A DNA stretch of 64,000 nt from Aggregatibacter actinomycetemcomitans DSM 8324 (lineage in GTDB: Bacteria > Pseudomonadota > Gammaproteobacteria > Enterobacterales > Pasteurellaceae), in contig NZ_AQUU01000005.1 in NCBI RefSeq assembly GCF_000372365.1, positions 83,377-147,376 on the forward strand. Reading direction: 5' to 3'. The position numbers and the translations under genes are program-made. Positions 21,234 through 29,663 of this stretch are shown one piece after another; position 1 is the stretch's first letter, and every line of letters begins with the position of its first letter. Under the pieces are notes generated by a model that did not search any database, was not told the DNA's origin, and saw nothing but the letters and a program-made list of their open reading frames with translations.

Positions 21234-21776
21234 CTAGTTTGTAGTTGAAACCGGAACTGCATTTGTTGCCGGATTGGCAATCTGCTCCAAATTCAGGGTT
21301 GAATTTAAAAAACCGGAATTGGCTTGTAATTGTTGGAAGAACCAATCCACCACGAAACGAAAGTGCGGTATTAATTTAGATTCTTTCCACCAATCGGTTT
21401 GATTTGAACTGGTAAATGTATCTAAGAAAAACAACATAGCGGCGACAATCAAAACCCCGCGTAATAAGCCGAAACAGGCGCCGAGCACACGATCCGTGCC
21501 GCTTAACCCGGTACGATCTACCAGTTGCCCTAAGACATAATTGACAATGGCGCCGACAATGAGTGAAGCGATAAATAAAATACCGATAGCCGTGCCGTTA
21601 CGAATATAAACGGACTCAATTGATGTTAAGAGTCCGGCAAGATACATATAAAAATTGCTTGCAATTAAAAATGCCACGATCCAGCTGGCTAGTGACATGA
21701 CTTCGCGGACAAAGCCGCGCAATAAACTGACAATAATGGAAAAAACAATAATGCCGATAATAATGTAATCAATCAT
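21234..21776 (-). CDS. cvpA: CvpA family inner-membrane protein
   Basis: A 180-residue protein starting MIDYIIIGIIVFSIIVSLLR, with four hydrophobic segments in the first 125 residues or so, the CvpA topology. CvpA was named for its requirement in colicin V export; its general function in the envelope is unclear. In H. influenzae and E. coli cvpA precedes purF, but here malQ (convergent) follows instead. The last 18 residues or so (after NSGFLNSTLN) go beyond the Haemophilus protein as I remember it. The frame stays open for another 21 codons beyond the TAG stop (see findings). Confidence 0.9.
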   Translation of the reverse strand: MIDYIIIGIIVFSIIVSLLRGFVREVMSLASWIVAFLIASNFYMYLAGLLTSIESVYIRNGTAIGILFIASLIVGAIVNYVLGQLVDRTGLSGTDRVLGACFGLLRGVLIVAAMLFFLDTFTSSNQTDWWKESKLIPHFRFVVDWFFQQLQANSGFLNSTLNLEQIANPATNAVPVSTTN

Positions 21777-21954
21777 TAAATCATCTCTGTGCGTTGAAAA
21801 AAGATATTTTCATTTGCAATGGGCGCTATTCTAGCAAAAAACGAAAACATTTGCGCAAAAAAATTATGCGCTCAAAAAAGCGCCCTTTTGATCAAATGAT
21901 CCAAAGGACGTTACTATCTCATTGTTATATTTATAAATATGGAAAATTCGAGGC

Positions 21955-22398
21955 TTAAAGATCCTGCCAGAAATCCCGTCCTAATTTTTGTTGTGCCTGT
22001 TTTAACAACACCGCTAAATCAAAGTAAGTCGGCTTTTCGGGACATATCGGCAACGCTGCCTGTTTTTCTTTCAGTGCCTCATAAACGCGCTGAAAACCGA
22101 CCGCACTTTTTGGTGGTAACGGTGTTTTGGCGCGCTTACCCAACCAGTAAATGCCTTGCATAGGTAAAAATAACGCAAATAACGCTGTCAGAACCGCTAC
22201 CGCCAATGCAATCCCGTCACTTTGCGCATAAAATTGTTGCCATACAATAGAAAACACTGCCAAGAACGGCATGAATTTTTGGGCAAATAATGTGGTTTTG
22301 ATGACACGATTTTCCGGAAAAATCGCACCGAGTTTAGGTTCTAACGGCCAGGTTTTCAAATATTGCTGACCGCTTTTTAGAGTGCTGAAAAAACTCAT
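21955..22398 (-). CDS. yfbV: YfbV, UPF0208 inner-membrane protein
   Basis: A 147-residue protein starting [20 protein letters not shown], with two hydrophobic segments around residues 40-60 and 65-85 and a soluble C-terminal tail, matching YfbV in length and layout. YfbV has been associated with insulating the Ter macrodomain in E. coli; the mechanism is not visible from sequence. It is divergent from ackA, as in E. coli, which supports the name. An uptake signal at about 22102-22110 is inside the coding region. Confidence 0.9.
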   Translation of the reverse strand: MSFFSTLKSGQQYLKTWPLEPKLGAIFPENRVIKTTLFAQKFMPFLAVFSIVWQQFYAQSDGIALAVAVLTALFALFLPMQGIYWLGKRAKTPLPPKSAVGFQRVYEALKEKQAALPICPEKPTYFDLAVLLKQAQQKLGRDFWQDL

Positions 22399-22665
22399 GT
22401 ACTACCTTATCCTTCTTTTTAACTTGACGCTCACCATAACATAAAGCCGCTATTTTTTATAATCCCCCCGGTATCTTAGCTCAGAACGTGAATCACGAAA
22501 TTTAACGTTCACCAAAATCACCAAATTTTTCGATTAATGTCGTGTTTTTTGCTGTTGAGAATTTATTTTGTATGGTGAAAGGTGTATCCTATGGCGGTTT
22601 AACCTTCTATTACCCGTTCGTTATTTGAACGGATTTTGTTTAACTCAAACCAGTATAGGTCGTTT

Positions 22666-23868
22666 ATGTCTGAAAAATTAGTCCTAATTCTCAATTGTGG
22701 TAGTTCCTCATTAAAATTCTCAATTCTTAATCCTGCAACAGGCGAAGAAAAATTATCCGGCTTAGCCGAAGCGTTTTATTTACCTGAAGCCCGTATTAAA
22801 TGGAAATTGCACGGTGAAAAAGGGCAGGCAGATTTAGGTGCCGGTACCGCTCACGCCGAAGCATTAAATTTCATTGTTAATAAAATTTTCTCTCTTGATC
22901 CTGAATTACAAAAAGGCGTTGTAGCCATCGGTCATCGTATCGTACACGGCGGCGAAAAATTCACTTCTTCCGTTATTGTGACCGATGAAGTGGTCAAAGG
23001 CATTGAAGAAGCAATTCAATTCGCACCGCTGCACAACCCGGCACATTTAATCGGGATCAGAGAGGCTTTCAAATTATTCCCGCACCTGAAAGATAAAAAT
23101 GTCGTGGTATTCGATACCGCCTTCCATCAAACCATGCCGGAAGAAGCATTCCTATACGCATTACCGTACTCTTTATACCGCGAACATGGCGTTCGTCGCT
23201 ACGGTGCGCATGGTACCAGCCACTATTATGTCAGCCGTGAAGCAGCAAAACGGTTAGGTGTGCCGGAAGATAAAATCAACGTGATCACTTGTCATTTAGG
23301 TAACGGCGGTTCCGTATCGGCAATCCGTCACGGCAAATGTATCGACACCTCAATGGGTTTAACGCCATTGGAAGGTTTAGTGATGGGTACCCGTTCCGGC
23401 GACATCGACCCTGCTATTATTTTCTATATGCACGATACTTTGGGTATGTCCGTGAAAGAAATTAACGATACGTTAACTAAGAAATCCGGTTTATTAGGCT
23501 TAACGGAAGTGACCAGTGACTGTCGTTATGCAGAAGATAATTATGAGAAAGAAATCCCGGCAAAACGCGCATTAGGTGTCTATTGCTATCGTTTAGCCAA
23601 ATACATCGGCTCTTATATGGCGGTAATCGGTGAACGTTTGGATGCTATCGTGTTTACCGGCGGTATCGGTGAAAACTCCGCCCATGTGCGTGAAATCACC
23701 TTGGATCACTTAAAATTATTCGGTTACAAACTGGATCAAGAGAAAAATCTTGCCGCCCGTTTCGGTAAAGAAGGTATCATCACGGCCGATAACACTCCTA
23801 TCGCTATAGTAATTCCAACCAACGAAGAGCTCGTTATCGCACAAGATACTGCACGTCTTTGTATTTGA
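22666..23868 (+). CDS. ackA: Acetate kinase
   Basis: Interconverts acetyl phosphate plus ADP with acetate plus ATP. From [20 protein letters not shown] the protein has 400 residues, the usual length. Family signatures are visible: NCGSSSLKF at the N-terminus, the catalytic Asp/Arg region [18 protein letters not shown] and [11 protein letters not shown], and [10 protein letters not shown] near residue 325. This start is preferred to one ten codons earlier because of the family N-terminus and the AGG upstream. It is followed by pta, with a terminator between them. Confidence 0.97.
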   Translation: MSEKLVLILNCGSSSLKFSILNPATGEEKLSGLAEAFYLPEARIKWKLHGEKGQADLGAGTAHAEALNFIVNKIFSLDPELQKGVVAIGHRIVHGGEKFTSSVIVTDEVVKGIEEAIQFAPLHNPAHLIGIREAFKLFPHLKDKNVVVFDTAFHQTMPEEAFLYALPYSLYREHGVRRYGAHGTSHYYVSREAAKRLGVPEDKINVITCHLGNGGSVSAIRHGKCIDTSMGLTPLEGLVMGTRSGDIDPAIIFYMHDTLGMSVKEINDTLTKKSGLLGLTEVTSDCRYAEDNYEKEIPAKRALGVYCYRLAKYIGSYMAVIGERLDAIVFTGGIGENSAHVREITLDHLKLFGYKLDQEKNLAARFGKEGIITADNTPIAIVIPTNEELVIAQDTARLCI

Positions 23869-23881
23869 ACATTAATCAAAC

Positions 23882-23912
23882 AAACTGCCGATTAAATCGG
23901 CAGTTTCTTTTT
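23882..23912 (+). terminator. Terminator/attenuator between ackA and pta
   Basis: Stem AAACTGCCGATT with its complement, directly followed by TTTCTTTTTT. It lies 13 bases after ackA and 26 before pta, so part of the ackA transcripts should stop here and pta would depend on readthrough or its own promoter. Confidence 0.85.
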
Positions 23913-23937
23913 TACTCACACAAAATAAAGGTAAATT

Positions 23938-26073
23938 ATGTCCCGTACTATTATTCTCATTCCGATTAGCACTGGCGTAGGTTTAACCAGTGTAAGCCTC
24001 GGTTTAATCAATGCCCTTGAACAAAAAGGCGCCAAAGTCGGCTTTATGAAACCAATTTCCCAACCGAACACCGGTGAGGATGTTATCGACCGCACCACCT
24101 CCATCGTGCGTACCAGCACCGCTTTAGAAACTGCCGAACCGTTTATGTTAAGCGTGGCGGAATCCTTAATCGGTCAAAATCAATCCGATGTGTTATTGGA
24201 AAAAATTGTTGAGAATCGCCAAAAGCTGGCGAAAAACAACGAAATCGTGATCGTGGAAGGCTTGATTCCAACCCGTAAACATACCTTTGCCAACAGCATT
24301 AACTACGAAATCGCCCAAGCCCTTGATGCAGAAATCGTATTGGTCGCCGCCCCATCAACGGAAACTCCGACACAATTAAAAGAGCGCGTCGAAGCGGCTG
24401 CTTCATTATTCGGCGGTAAAGGCAATAAGAATCTCCTTGGTGTGATCGTCAACAAATTCAACGCACCGGTTGACGAATCCGGCAGAACACGCCCTGATTT
24501 AAGCGAAATTTTCGATTCCTTCCAACACAGCCATAATAGCGAATCCGAACTTGTCAGACTTTTCGCCCAAAGCACGATTAAACTATTAGCCTGCATTCCT
24601 TGGAATGCCGATCTGATCGCCACCCGTGCTATTGATTTAATCAAGCATTTAGGCGCAGCGATTATGAATGAGGGCGATGTTAATCGTCGGATTCGCGGCA
24701 TTACCTTCTGCGCCAGAAGCCTGCCGAACATGGTGGAACATTTCCGTGCCGGCAGCTTATTAGTAGTTTCTGCAGACCGGCCTGATGTCATCGTCGCGGC
24801 GGCGCTTGCCGTGTCTAATGACATTGAAATCGGCGGTTTATTGTTAACCGGCGGCTACAAATTGGATCCGCAGATCAAAAAGCTTTGCCAACACGTGTTT
24901 GAAAGCAAAAAATTACCGGTATTCCGTATTGAAGGCAACACCTGGCAAACCGCCCTAAGCCTGCAAAATTTCAATCTTGAAGTGCCAGTTGATGATAAAG
25001 AACGTATCGAAAACATCAAACGTTACACCGGTGAAAAATTAGATACGGCGTTTGTCAACGGCTTAGTGGAAGCCTCGAGCCGTTTACGTCGCTTATCCCC
25101 GCCGGCATTCCGTTTCCAATTAACCGAATTAGCCCGCGCCGCCCAAAAACGCATCGTCTTACCGGAAGGTGATGAACCGCGCACCATTAAAGCGGCGATT
25201 TTATGTGCCGAACGCGGTATCGCAGAATGTGTGCTGTTAGCCAAACCGGAAGACGTACAACGCGTGGCGGAATCTCAAGGCGTTAAATTGGTGAAAGGCA
25301 TTACCGTTATCGACCCGGCGAGCGTGCGTGAAAACTATGTGGCACGTTTGGTTGAGCTACGCAAAGCCAAAGGCATGACCGAAACCATGGCACGTGAACA
25401 ATTGGAAGACAATGTTGTGCTCGGCACCATGATGTTGGAAGCCAACGAAGTGGACGGTTTGGTATCCGGCGCCGTACACACCACCGCCAACACCATTCGC
25501 CCGCCAATGCAAATCATCAAAACCGCACCGGGCAGCTCCATTATTTCTTCCATCTTCTTCATGTTGCTACCGGATCAAGTATTGGTCTATGGCGACTGCG
25601 CAGTGAACCCGGATCCGACGGCAGAACAATTGGCGGAAATCGCCATTCAATCTGCCGAATCGGCAAAATCCTTCGGTATCGATCCGAAAGTGGCAATGAT
25701 TTCCTACTCCACCGGCACATCAGGCAGCGGTGCTGACGTAGAAAAAGTGAAAGAAGCCACCCGCATTGCGAAGGACAAACGCCCTGATTTACTCATCGAC
25801 GGTCCGTTACAATATGACGCTGCGGTGATGGAAGACGTGGCTCGCTCTAAAGCACCTAACTCACCGGTTGCCGGTCAAGCCACCGTCTTCATCTTCCCGG
25901 ATTTGAATACCGGTAACACCACCTACAAAGCGGTTCAACGTTCCGCCGACCTCGTTTCCATCGGTCCGATGCTACAGGGTATGCGCAAACCGGTGAACGA
26001 TTTATCCCGTGGCGCGCTAGTTGACGACATTGTGTACACCATTGCCTTAACCGCAATCCAAGCGACACAATAA
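23938..26073 (+). CDS. pta: Phosphate acetyltransferase
   Basis: Makes acetyl phosphate from acetyl-CoA for AckA. At 711 residues it is the long enterobacterial form: an N-terminal DRTGG/P-loop-like domain ([20 protein letters not shown], ending near residue 220), a middle DRTGG domain (to about residue 370), and the C-terminal PTA_PTB catalytic domain ([17 protein letters not shown] near residue 403 through [18 protein letters not shown]). AAAGG precedes the ATG. It is downstream of ackA and ends in its own terminator. Confidence 0.96.
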   Translation: MSRTIILIPISTGVGLTSVSLGLINALEQKGAKVGFMKPISQPNTGEDVIDRTTSIVRTSTALETAEPFMLSVAESLIGQNQSDVLLEKIVENRQKLAKNNEIVIVEGLIPTRKHTFANSINYEIAQALDAEIVLVAAPSTETPTQLKERVEAAASLFGGKGNKNLLGVIVNKFNAPVDESGRTRPDLSEIFDSFQHSHNSESELVRLFAQSTIKLLACIPWNADLIATRAIDLIKHLGAAIMNEGDVNRRIRGITFCARSLPNMVEHFRAGSLLVVSADRPDVIVAAALAVSNDIEIGGLLLTGGYKLDPQIKKLCQHVFESKKLPVFRIEGNTWQTALSLQNFNLEVPVDDKERIENIKRYTGEKLDTAFVNGLVEASSRLRRLSPPAFRFQLTELARAAQKRIVLPEGDEPRTIKAAILCAERGIAECVLLAKPEDVQRVAESQGVKLVKGITVIDPASVRENYVARLVELRKAKGMTETMAREQLEDNVVLGTMMLEANEVDGLVSGAVHTTANTIRPPMQIIKTAPGSSIISSIFFMLLPDQVLVYGDCAVNPDPTAEQLAEIAIQSAESAKSFGIDPKVAMISYSTGTSGSGADVEKVKEATRIAKDKRPDLLIDGPLQYDAAVMEDVARSKAPNSPVAGQATVFIFPDLNTGNTTYKAVQRSADLVSIGPMLQGMRKPVNDLSRGALVDDIVYTIALTAIQATQ

Positions 26074-26120
26074 AACGTCATTAAAAACGTTTGAAAAAAT
26101 GACCGCACTTTAAGTGCAAA

Positions 26121-26153
26121 AATAAAGGCTTTCATTTGGAAGCCTTTATTTTA
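26121..26153 (+). terminator. pta terminator
   Basis: Arms AATAAAGGCTT and AAGCCTTTATT with a short loop, followed by TTATT, about 50 bases past the pta stop. An uptake signal lies between the stop and the stem. Confidence 0.85.
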
Positions 26154-26320
26154 TTGAACTCACAATATGAAAAAACAATTTTTAATTATCGGCTTTATTT
26201 GGAGTGGAAAATAGTACCACCACGATTCCGTATATTTTAAAGATCGCCCGGAGTTGCTGCACCCGACCTGTCAATAAATGTAAAACGCGGAAAAAAACGA
26301 CCGCACTTTATATTAAAATA

Positions 26321-26365
26321 TGATAACTATTCTCATTGACAAACCTACTATTAACCTTTCAGAAT
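26321..26365 (+). promoter_or_regulatory. Fur-like box abutting a promoter for the cupin gene
   Basis: TGATAACTATTCTCA (26321-26335) matches the 7-1-7 Fur motif TGATAAT-N-ATTATCA at 12 of 14 positions. It directly abuts a perfect -35, TTGACA (26336-26341), with a plausible -10 (CAGAAT, 26360-26365) 18 bases on. Fur bound here would block the promoter. Confidence 0.6.
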
Positions 26366-26419
26366 AAACAAGCTTTGAGCAAAGAATAGGCAATTTATCA
26401 ATTAGCAAAAGGATGGCTT

Positions 26420-26782
26420 ATGAAAAAATTCATGCTGGGCATGGCATTAGGTCTCGGTATCACACTTAACGCCAATGCGGACATCGGTACGGTAAAAGAA
26501 GGCTTTGGCAATATTTTGCAAGGCAATCAGTTTACCGTGGTAAAAAAAGCATTGAAAAAAGGTGAGCAATTAAAACGCCATAACCATGAGGGCGAAAGCG
26601 TCATTTTTACCGTTCTTAACGGAAAGATTAGCGTATTGCTTGACGACACGGAAAAACATGACATCCGTGTGGGTCAAGTGTTGAATTTTGACGGCAAGCA
26701 TTTTATTCAAGGGGAAGCAACGGAAGATACGGTGATTTTAGTTACCTTAGTCGGCGAACATCACGAACATAAGCACAAGTAA
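26420..26782 (+). CDS. Secreted cupin-fold protein with His-rich tail
   Basis: A 120-residue protein with a clear signal peptide (MKKFMLGMALGLGITLNANA, cleavage likely after residue 20), so probably periplasmic. The rest is one cupin domain. The metal-binding pattern KRHNHEGESVIF gives His54 and His56 with Glu58 or Glu59, and a later His94 in DGKHFIQG fits the second cupin motif. The C-terminus is unusually rich in histidine (GEHHEHKHK). I do not recognise a named family and assign no reaction. A Fur-like box at its promoter suggests a metal- or iron-linked role; this is inference. GGATGG precedes the ATG. Confidence 0.75.
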   Translation: MKKFMLGMALGLGITLNANADIGTVKEGFGNILQGNQFTVVKKALKKGEQLKRHNHEGESVIFTVLNGKISVLLDDTEKHDIRVGQVLNFDGKHFIQGEATEDTVILVTLVGEHHEHKHK

Positions 26783-26805
26783 GAAACCCAATCCATGCAA
26801 AGAGT

Positions 26806-26851
26806 AAAGTGCGGTGGATTTAAAAAACTTTTTTTAAACTGACCGCACTTT
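26806..26851. terminator. Inverted uptake-signal terminator between cupin gene and folK
   Basis: Uptake signals at 26807-26815 and 26842-26850 face each other with an A/T-rich loop. The stem separates the convergent cupin gene and folK and ends two bases before the folK stop. Confidence 0.8.
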
Positions 26852-26852
26852 T

Positions 26853-27353
26853 TTAAAACACAACCTCGCCCTTCTCTTTCACAATCACCATTTGATGATG
26901 GGTAAAATTTTGCATTAACTCCCTGATGGATTGCCCGTTCGGCAAGGAAAACGACGGTGCGATTTCCGCCAACGGGATAATTACAAATTCACGATTGTGC
27001 ATATCATAATGGGGAACAGTCAGACGTTCCGACTGAATGGTTTGCTCGGCGTAAAGCAAAATATCCAAATCTAATGTGCGCTCACCCCAACGACGAAGAC
27101 GGACACGCCCTTGTTCCTGTTCAATACGTTGTAATTCATCAAGCAATGCGAAGGGAGAAAGCGCCGTTTCCAGGCAAGCGACGGCGTTGGCATAATCAGG
27201 CTGATCTTGCGGACCGAGAGGTTTGCTTTGATAAAAAGAACTGACGCTAATCAGACGGCTGTCAGGCAATTGATTCATCGCCCGTAATGCGGCGACCAGT
27301 TGTGCTTGCGGATCCGCCAAATTACTGCCTAAAGCGACATACACCTTATTCAT
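26853..27353 (-). CDS. folK: FolK, 6-hydroxymethyl-7,8-dihydropterin pyrophosphokinase
   Basis: Transfers pyrophosphate from ATP to the pterin in folate synthesis. From MNKVYVALGSNLADPQAQL it is 166 residues, the usual size. Signature stretches are ALGSNL, FYQSKPLGPQDQPDYANAV and RRWGERTLDLDILLY, the last holding the catalytic aspartates. The start lies inside the last codons of pcnB (8-base overlap), so the two are translationally coupled, the pcnB-folK order of other gamma-proteobacteria. A longer in-frame reading runs back through pcnB and is not real. Confidence 0.95.
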   Translation of the reverse strand: MNKVYVALGSNLADPQAQLVAALRAMNQLPDSRLISVSSFYQSKPLGPQDQPDYANAVACLETALSPFALLDELQRIEQEQGRVRLRRWGERTLDLDILLYAEQTIQSERLTVPHYDMHNREFVIIPLAEIAPSFSLPNGQSIRELMQNFTHHQMVIVKEKGEVVF

Positions 27354-28836
27354 AGGTAGCCTTATTCGTGTTTTTCGTAGCGGAGCTACGTTTACGACGA
27401 TGATATTTGCGTTTTTTCGGCTGGCTTGGTAATTCTTTAACCAGATCCTGCCGTTGGCTATCGTTGCTGAATTGGTATTCGTGCCACCACGCGGATAATT
27501 CCACAGCTTCCCCGCCCTCAATTTCCGCACGCATCACCAATAAATCAAACCCTGCGCGGAATTTCGATTGCTCCATAACACGTTGCACGGATTTTGGTGT
27601 GCGTTTCAAAAATTGCAGCTGCAACGACCAAATGTCGCGAATCACTGCGGTATGACGGCGCGGAATGGCTAAGGCATTGCACAACACATCCAACAAATCA
27701 TTAGACGCCAACGCATAGGCATCGTAATTATTCAAGCCGCCTTCATTTTTTAGCATTTCCACCCGTTCACGTAACGGATACCAAAAAAACGCGGCAAATA
27801 AGAATGCCGGATTAATCGGCAATTTATCGGCGACACGTTCATCGGTGGAGGTTAGCGCACGCAGAATCATTTTCTCCGCCATGCTGTCTTCACGCTCCGT
27901 GAAGTAATTTTGTAGTAGCGGAAACAGTTGTTCAAACAAGCCGTATTGGCGCAATAAGCGATAGGTTTTTACACCGCTTCCGCCCTGTAACAATTTCAAG
28001 CTTTCTTCAAATAAGCGTGCCGGCGGGATATTTTTTAATAAATGTGACAATTCTTTAATAGGCGCTTCGCTCGGTTTATCCAAAAACATTTCCAGCTTCG
28101 CCATAAAACGAATGGAACGTAACATCCGCACCGGATCTTCCTGATAACGGGTCACCGGATCACCGATTAAACGCAATTTGCCGTTTTTTAAATCATCAAT
28201 ACCGTTGAAATAATCTCTCAGAGTGTTGTCCTGCGGATTGTAATACAGCGCGTTCACACTAAAATCGCGGCGTTCCGCATCTTGCTCCAAAGTGCCGTAC
28301 ACGTTGTCGCGCAATAACATTCCCTCTTCGCTTTGTTTGGCGAGTTTTTCATTATGATGTTCCATGTGACCGGCGCGGAAAGTGGCGACTTCAATAATTT
28401 CACGTCCGAACATCACGTGTGCCAGGCGGAAACGTCGTCCCACCAAACGGCATTGACGCTGAAAAACCGCCTGAATCTGTTCCGGGCGGGCATTGGTCGC
28501 CACATCAAAATCTTTTGGTTTTTTGCCTAACAATAAATCGCGCAAACAGCCGCCGACCACATAGGCTTCATAGCCTTGGCGTTGTAATTTTTCCACCACG
28601 GTCAATGCATGGCGATTGATCATGCGTGGCGCAATGCCGTGCATTGAGGCTTTAATACTGTGTTTGAAATCTTTTTTATGGGTATTTTTTTTGTTGTGGG
28701 AAAAACCTTGAGCCTTGCTTGTTACAGGTTCAGATTCAATAACGGATTGTTTTTTAGGCGAGACTTTAACTTCATTTTGAGCGGAGGTTTTGTTCTTCGT
28801 TTTCTTGCTCAAAAGATTTTTAATATAGGTAAAGAT
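27346..28836 (-). CDS. pcnB: PcnB, poly(A) polymerase I, with a probable non-AUG start
   Basis: Adds poly(A) tails that mark RNAs for decay. A basic N-terminal tail of about 65 residues is followed by the class II nucleotidyltransferase head (YVVGGCLRDLLLGKKPKDFDVATNA) with the catalytic DxD, the RNA-binding region and a very basic C-terminus (KKRKYHRRKRSS). No ATG starts the frame. TTG at 28812 has no ribosome-binding site, whereas GGAG at 28844-28847 lies seven bases before an ATC at 28834-28836 (an ATT precedes it). Starting there gives FTYIKNLLSKK after the first residue, parallel to E. coli PcnB (FTRVANF...), which starts at AUU. That gives 496 residues. folK overlaps its end. Confidence 0.88.
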   Translation of the reverse strand: MFTYIKNLLSKKTKNKTSAQNEVKVSPKKQSVIESEPVTSKAQGFSHNKKNTHKKDFKHSIKASMHGIAPRMINRHALTVVEKLQRQGYEAYVVGGCLRDLLLGKKPKDFDVATNARPEQIQAVFQRQCRLVGRRFRLAHVMFGREIIEVATFRAGHMEHHNEKLAKQSEEGMLLRDNVYGTLEQDAERRDFSVNALYYNPQDNTLRDYFNGIDDLKNGKLRLIGDPVTRYQEDPVRMLRSIRFMAKLEMFLDKPSEAPIKELSHLLKNIPPARLFEESLKLLQGGSGVKTYRLLRQYGLFEQLFPLLQNYFTEREDSMAEKMILRALTSTDERVADKLPINPAFLFAAFFWYPLRERVEMLKNEGGLNNYDAYALASNDLLDVLCNALAIPRRHTAVIRDIWSLQLQFLKRTPKSVQRVMEQSKFRAGFDLLVMRAEIEGGEAVELSAWWHEYQFSNDSQRQDLVKELPSQPKKRKYHRRKRSSATKNTNKATYE

Positions 28837-28868
28837 AATACATCTCCATTTATCACAAAAATAAAGTG

Positions 28869-28909
28869 AAAGTGCGGTCGAAAAATAATGTGTTTTTTGA
28901 CCGCACTTT
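28869..28909. terminator. Inverted uptake-signal terminator after dksA
   Basis: Uptake signals at 28870-28878 and 28900-28908 form a stem 20 bases past the dksA stop, followed by T/A-rich sequence on the minus strand. It lies between dksA and pcnB, so pcnB probably has its own promoter in the short gap. Confidence 0.8.
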
Positions 28910-28928
28910 TATCAATGAATTAGCAGGA

Positions 28929-29366
28929 TTAACCCACCATTTGTTTTTCGCGAATTTCCGCCAGGGTTTTGCAATCGATACAAAGATCGGCGGTTGGGCG
29001 CGCTTCTAAACGTTTAATACCGATTTCTACGCCACAGGATTCGCAATAACCGAAATCGTCCGTATCCAATTTTTTCAAGGTGCTTTCGATTTTCTTCATT
29101 AATTTGCGTTCACGATCACGGGTACGCAACTCCAGGCTAAATTCTTCTTCCTGTGTGGCGCGGTCGGATGGATCCGGGAAATTAGACGCTTCGTCCTGCA
29201 TATGAGCAACGGTTCGAGAAGCTTCATCTCTAATTTGATCATGCCAGGCTTGAAGGATCTTCTTGAAATGCAGCACTTGGCGCTCATTCATGTATTCTTC
29301 GCCTTTCTTTTCTTTGTACGGCTCAACACCGGCTAAAGCTAATAAACTCAAAGACGCTTTACTCAT
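28929..29366 (-). CDS. dksA: DksA, RNA polymerase-binding transcription factor
   Basis: Binds the RNA polymerase secondary channel and, with ppGpp, carries the stringent response. The 145 residues comprise a short N-terminal segment ([21 protein letters not shown]), a coiled coil whose tip has the conserved [11 protein letters not shown] aspartates and alanine, and a four-cysteine zinc finger (CESCGVEIG ... [15 protein letters not shown]). Length equals H. influenzae DksA. AGGAG lies upstream of the start. It is divergent from comEC, as in H. influenzae. Confidence 0.97.
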   Translation of the reverse strand: MSKASLSLLALAGVEPYKEKKGEEYMNERQVLHFKKILQAWHDQIRDEASRTVAHMQDEASNFPDPSDRATQEEEFSLELRTRDRERKLMKKIESTLKKLDTDDFGYCESCGVEIGIKRLEARPTADLCIDCKTLAEIREKQMVG

Positions 29367-29663
29367 TTGTATCTCCTAATAAAAAATTCATCCATTTCAT
29401 ACTGCTAAGCCCCCACAATCCAGTGTTGCTTAATATTGTTACTACCAAAGTAAACCGATTAAAAAACGGACCCAAATTTTGAAGGCGTATAAATAGCAGA
29501 ACTTATCCTATTTATCAAATAAAATTTACACATCTACTAGCTTTTTTGATGAAAAATTTTATTTTTGTGATTCAGTTTCCAATATTCACTTCCGTCGGTT
29601 TTACACCCCGCCCATTTCTTCCATAGTAGCCGCCCTTCGGATGAGAAAAGTGCGGTTGAAAAT

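Noticed and set aside
22399..22665. FNR-type site in the yfbV-ackA gap
   Set aside because: Only partial half-sites (such as TCGATTAAT) are seen; none fits TTGAT-N4-ATCAA.
26167..26211. Short ATG-led frame (15 codons) after the pta terminator
   Set aside because: Too short, no ribosome-binding site, and not linked to the cupin gene downstream.
27353..27530. Longer folK reading with 59 extra N-terminal residues
   Set aside because: The extension lies wholly inside pcnB in another frame; the MNKVYVALGSN start is the family N-terminus.
29367..29663. Possible CRP-S competence site upstream of comEC
   Set aside because: The region has T- and A-rich stretches but no inverted TGCGA/TCGCA core that I can defend.
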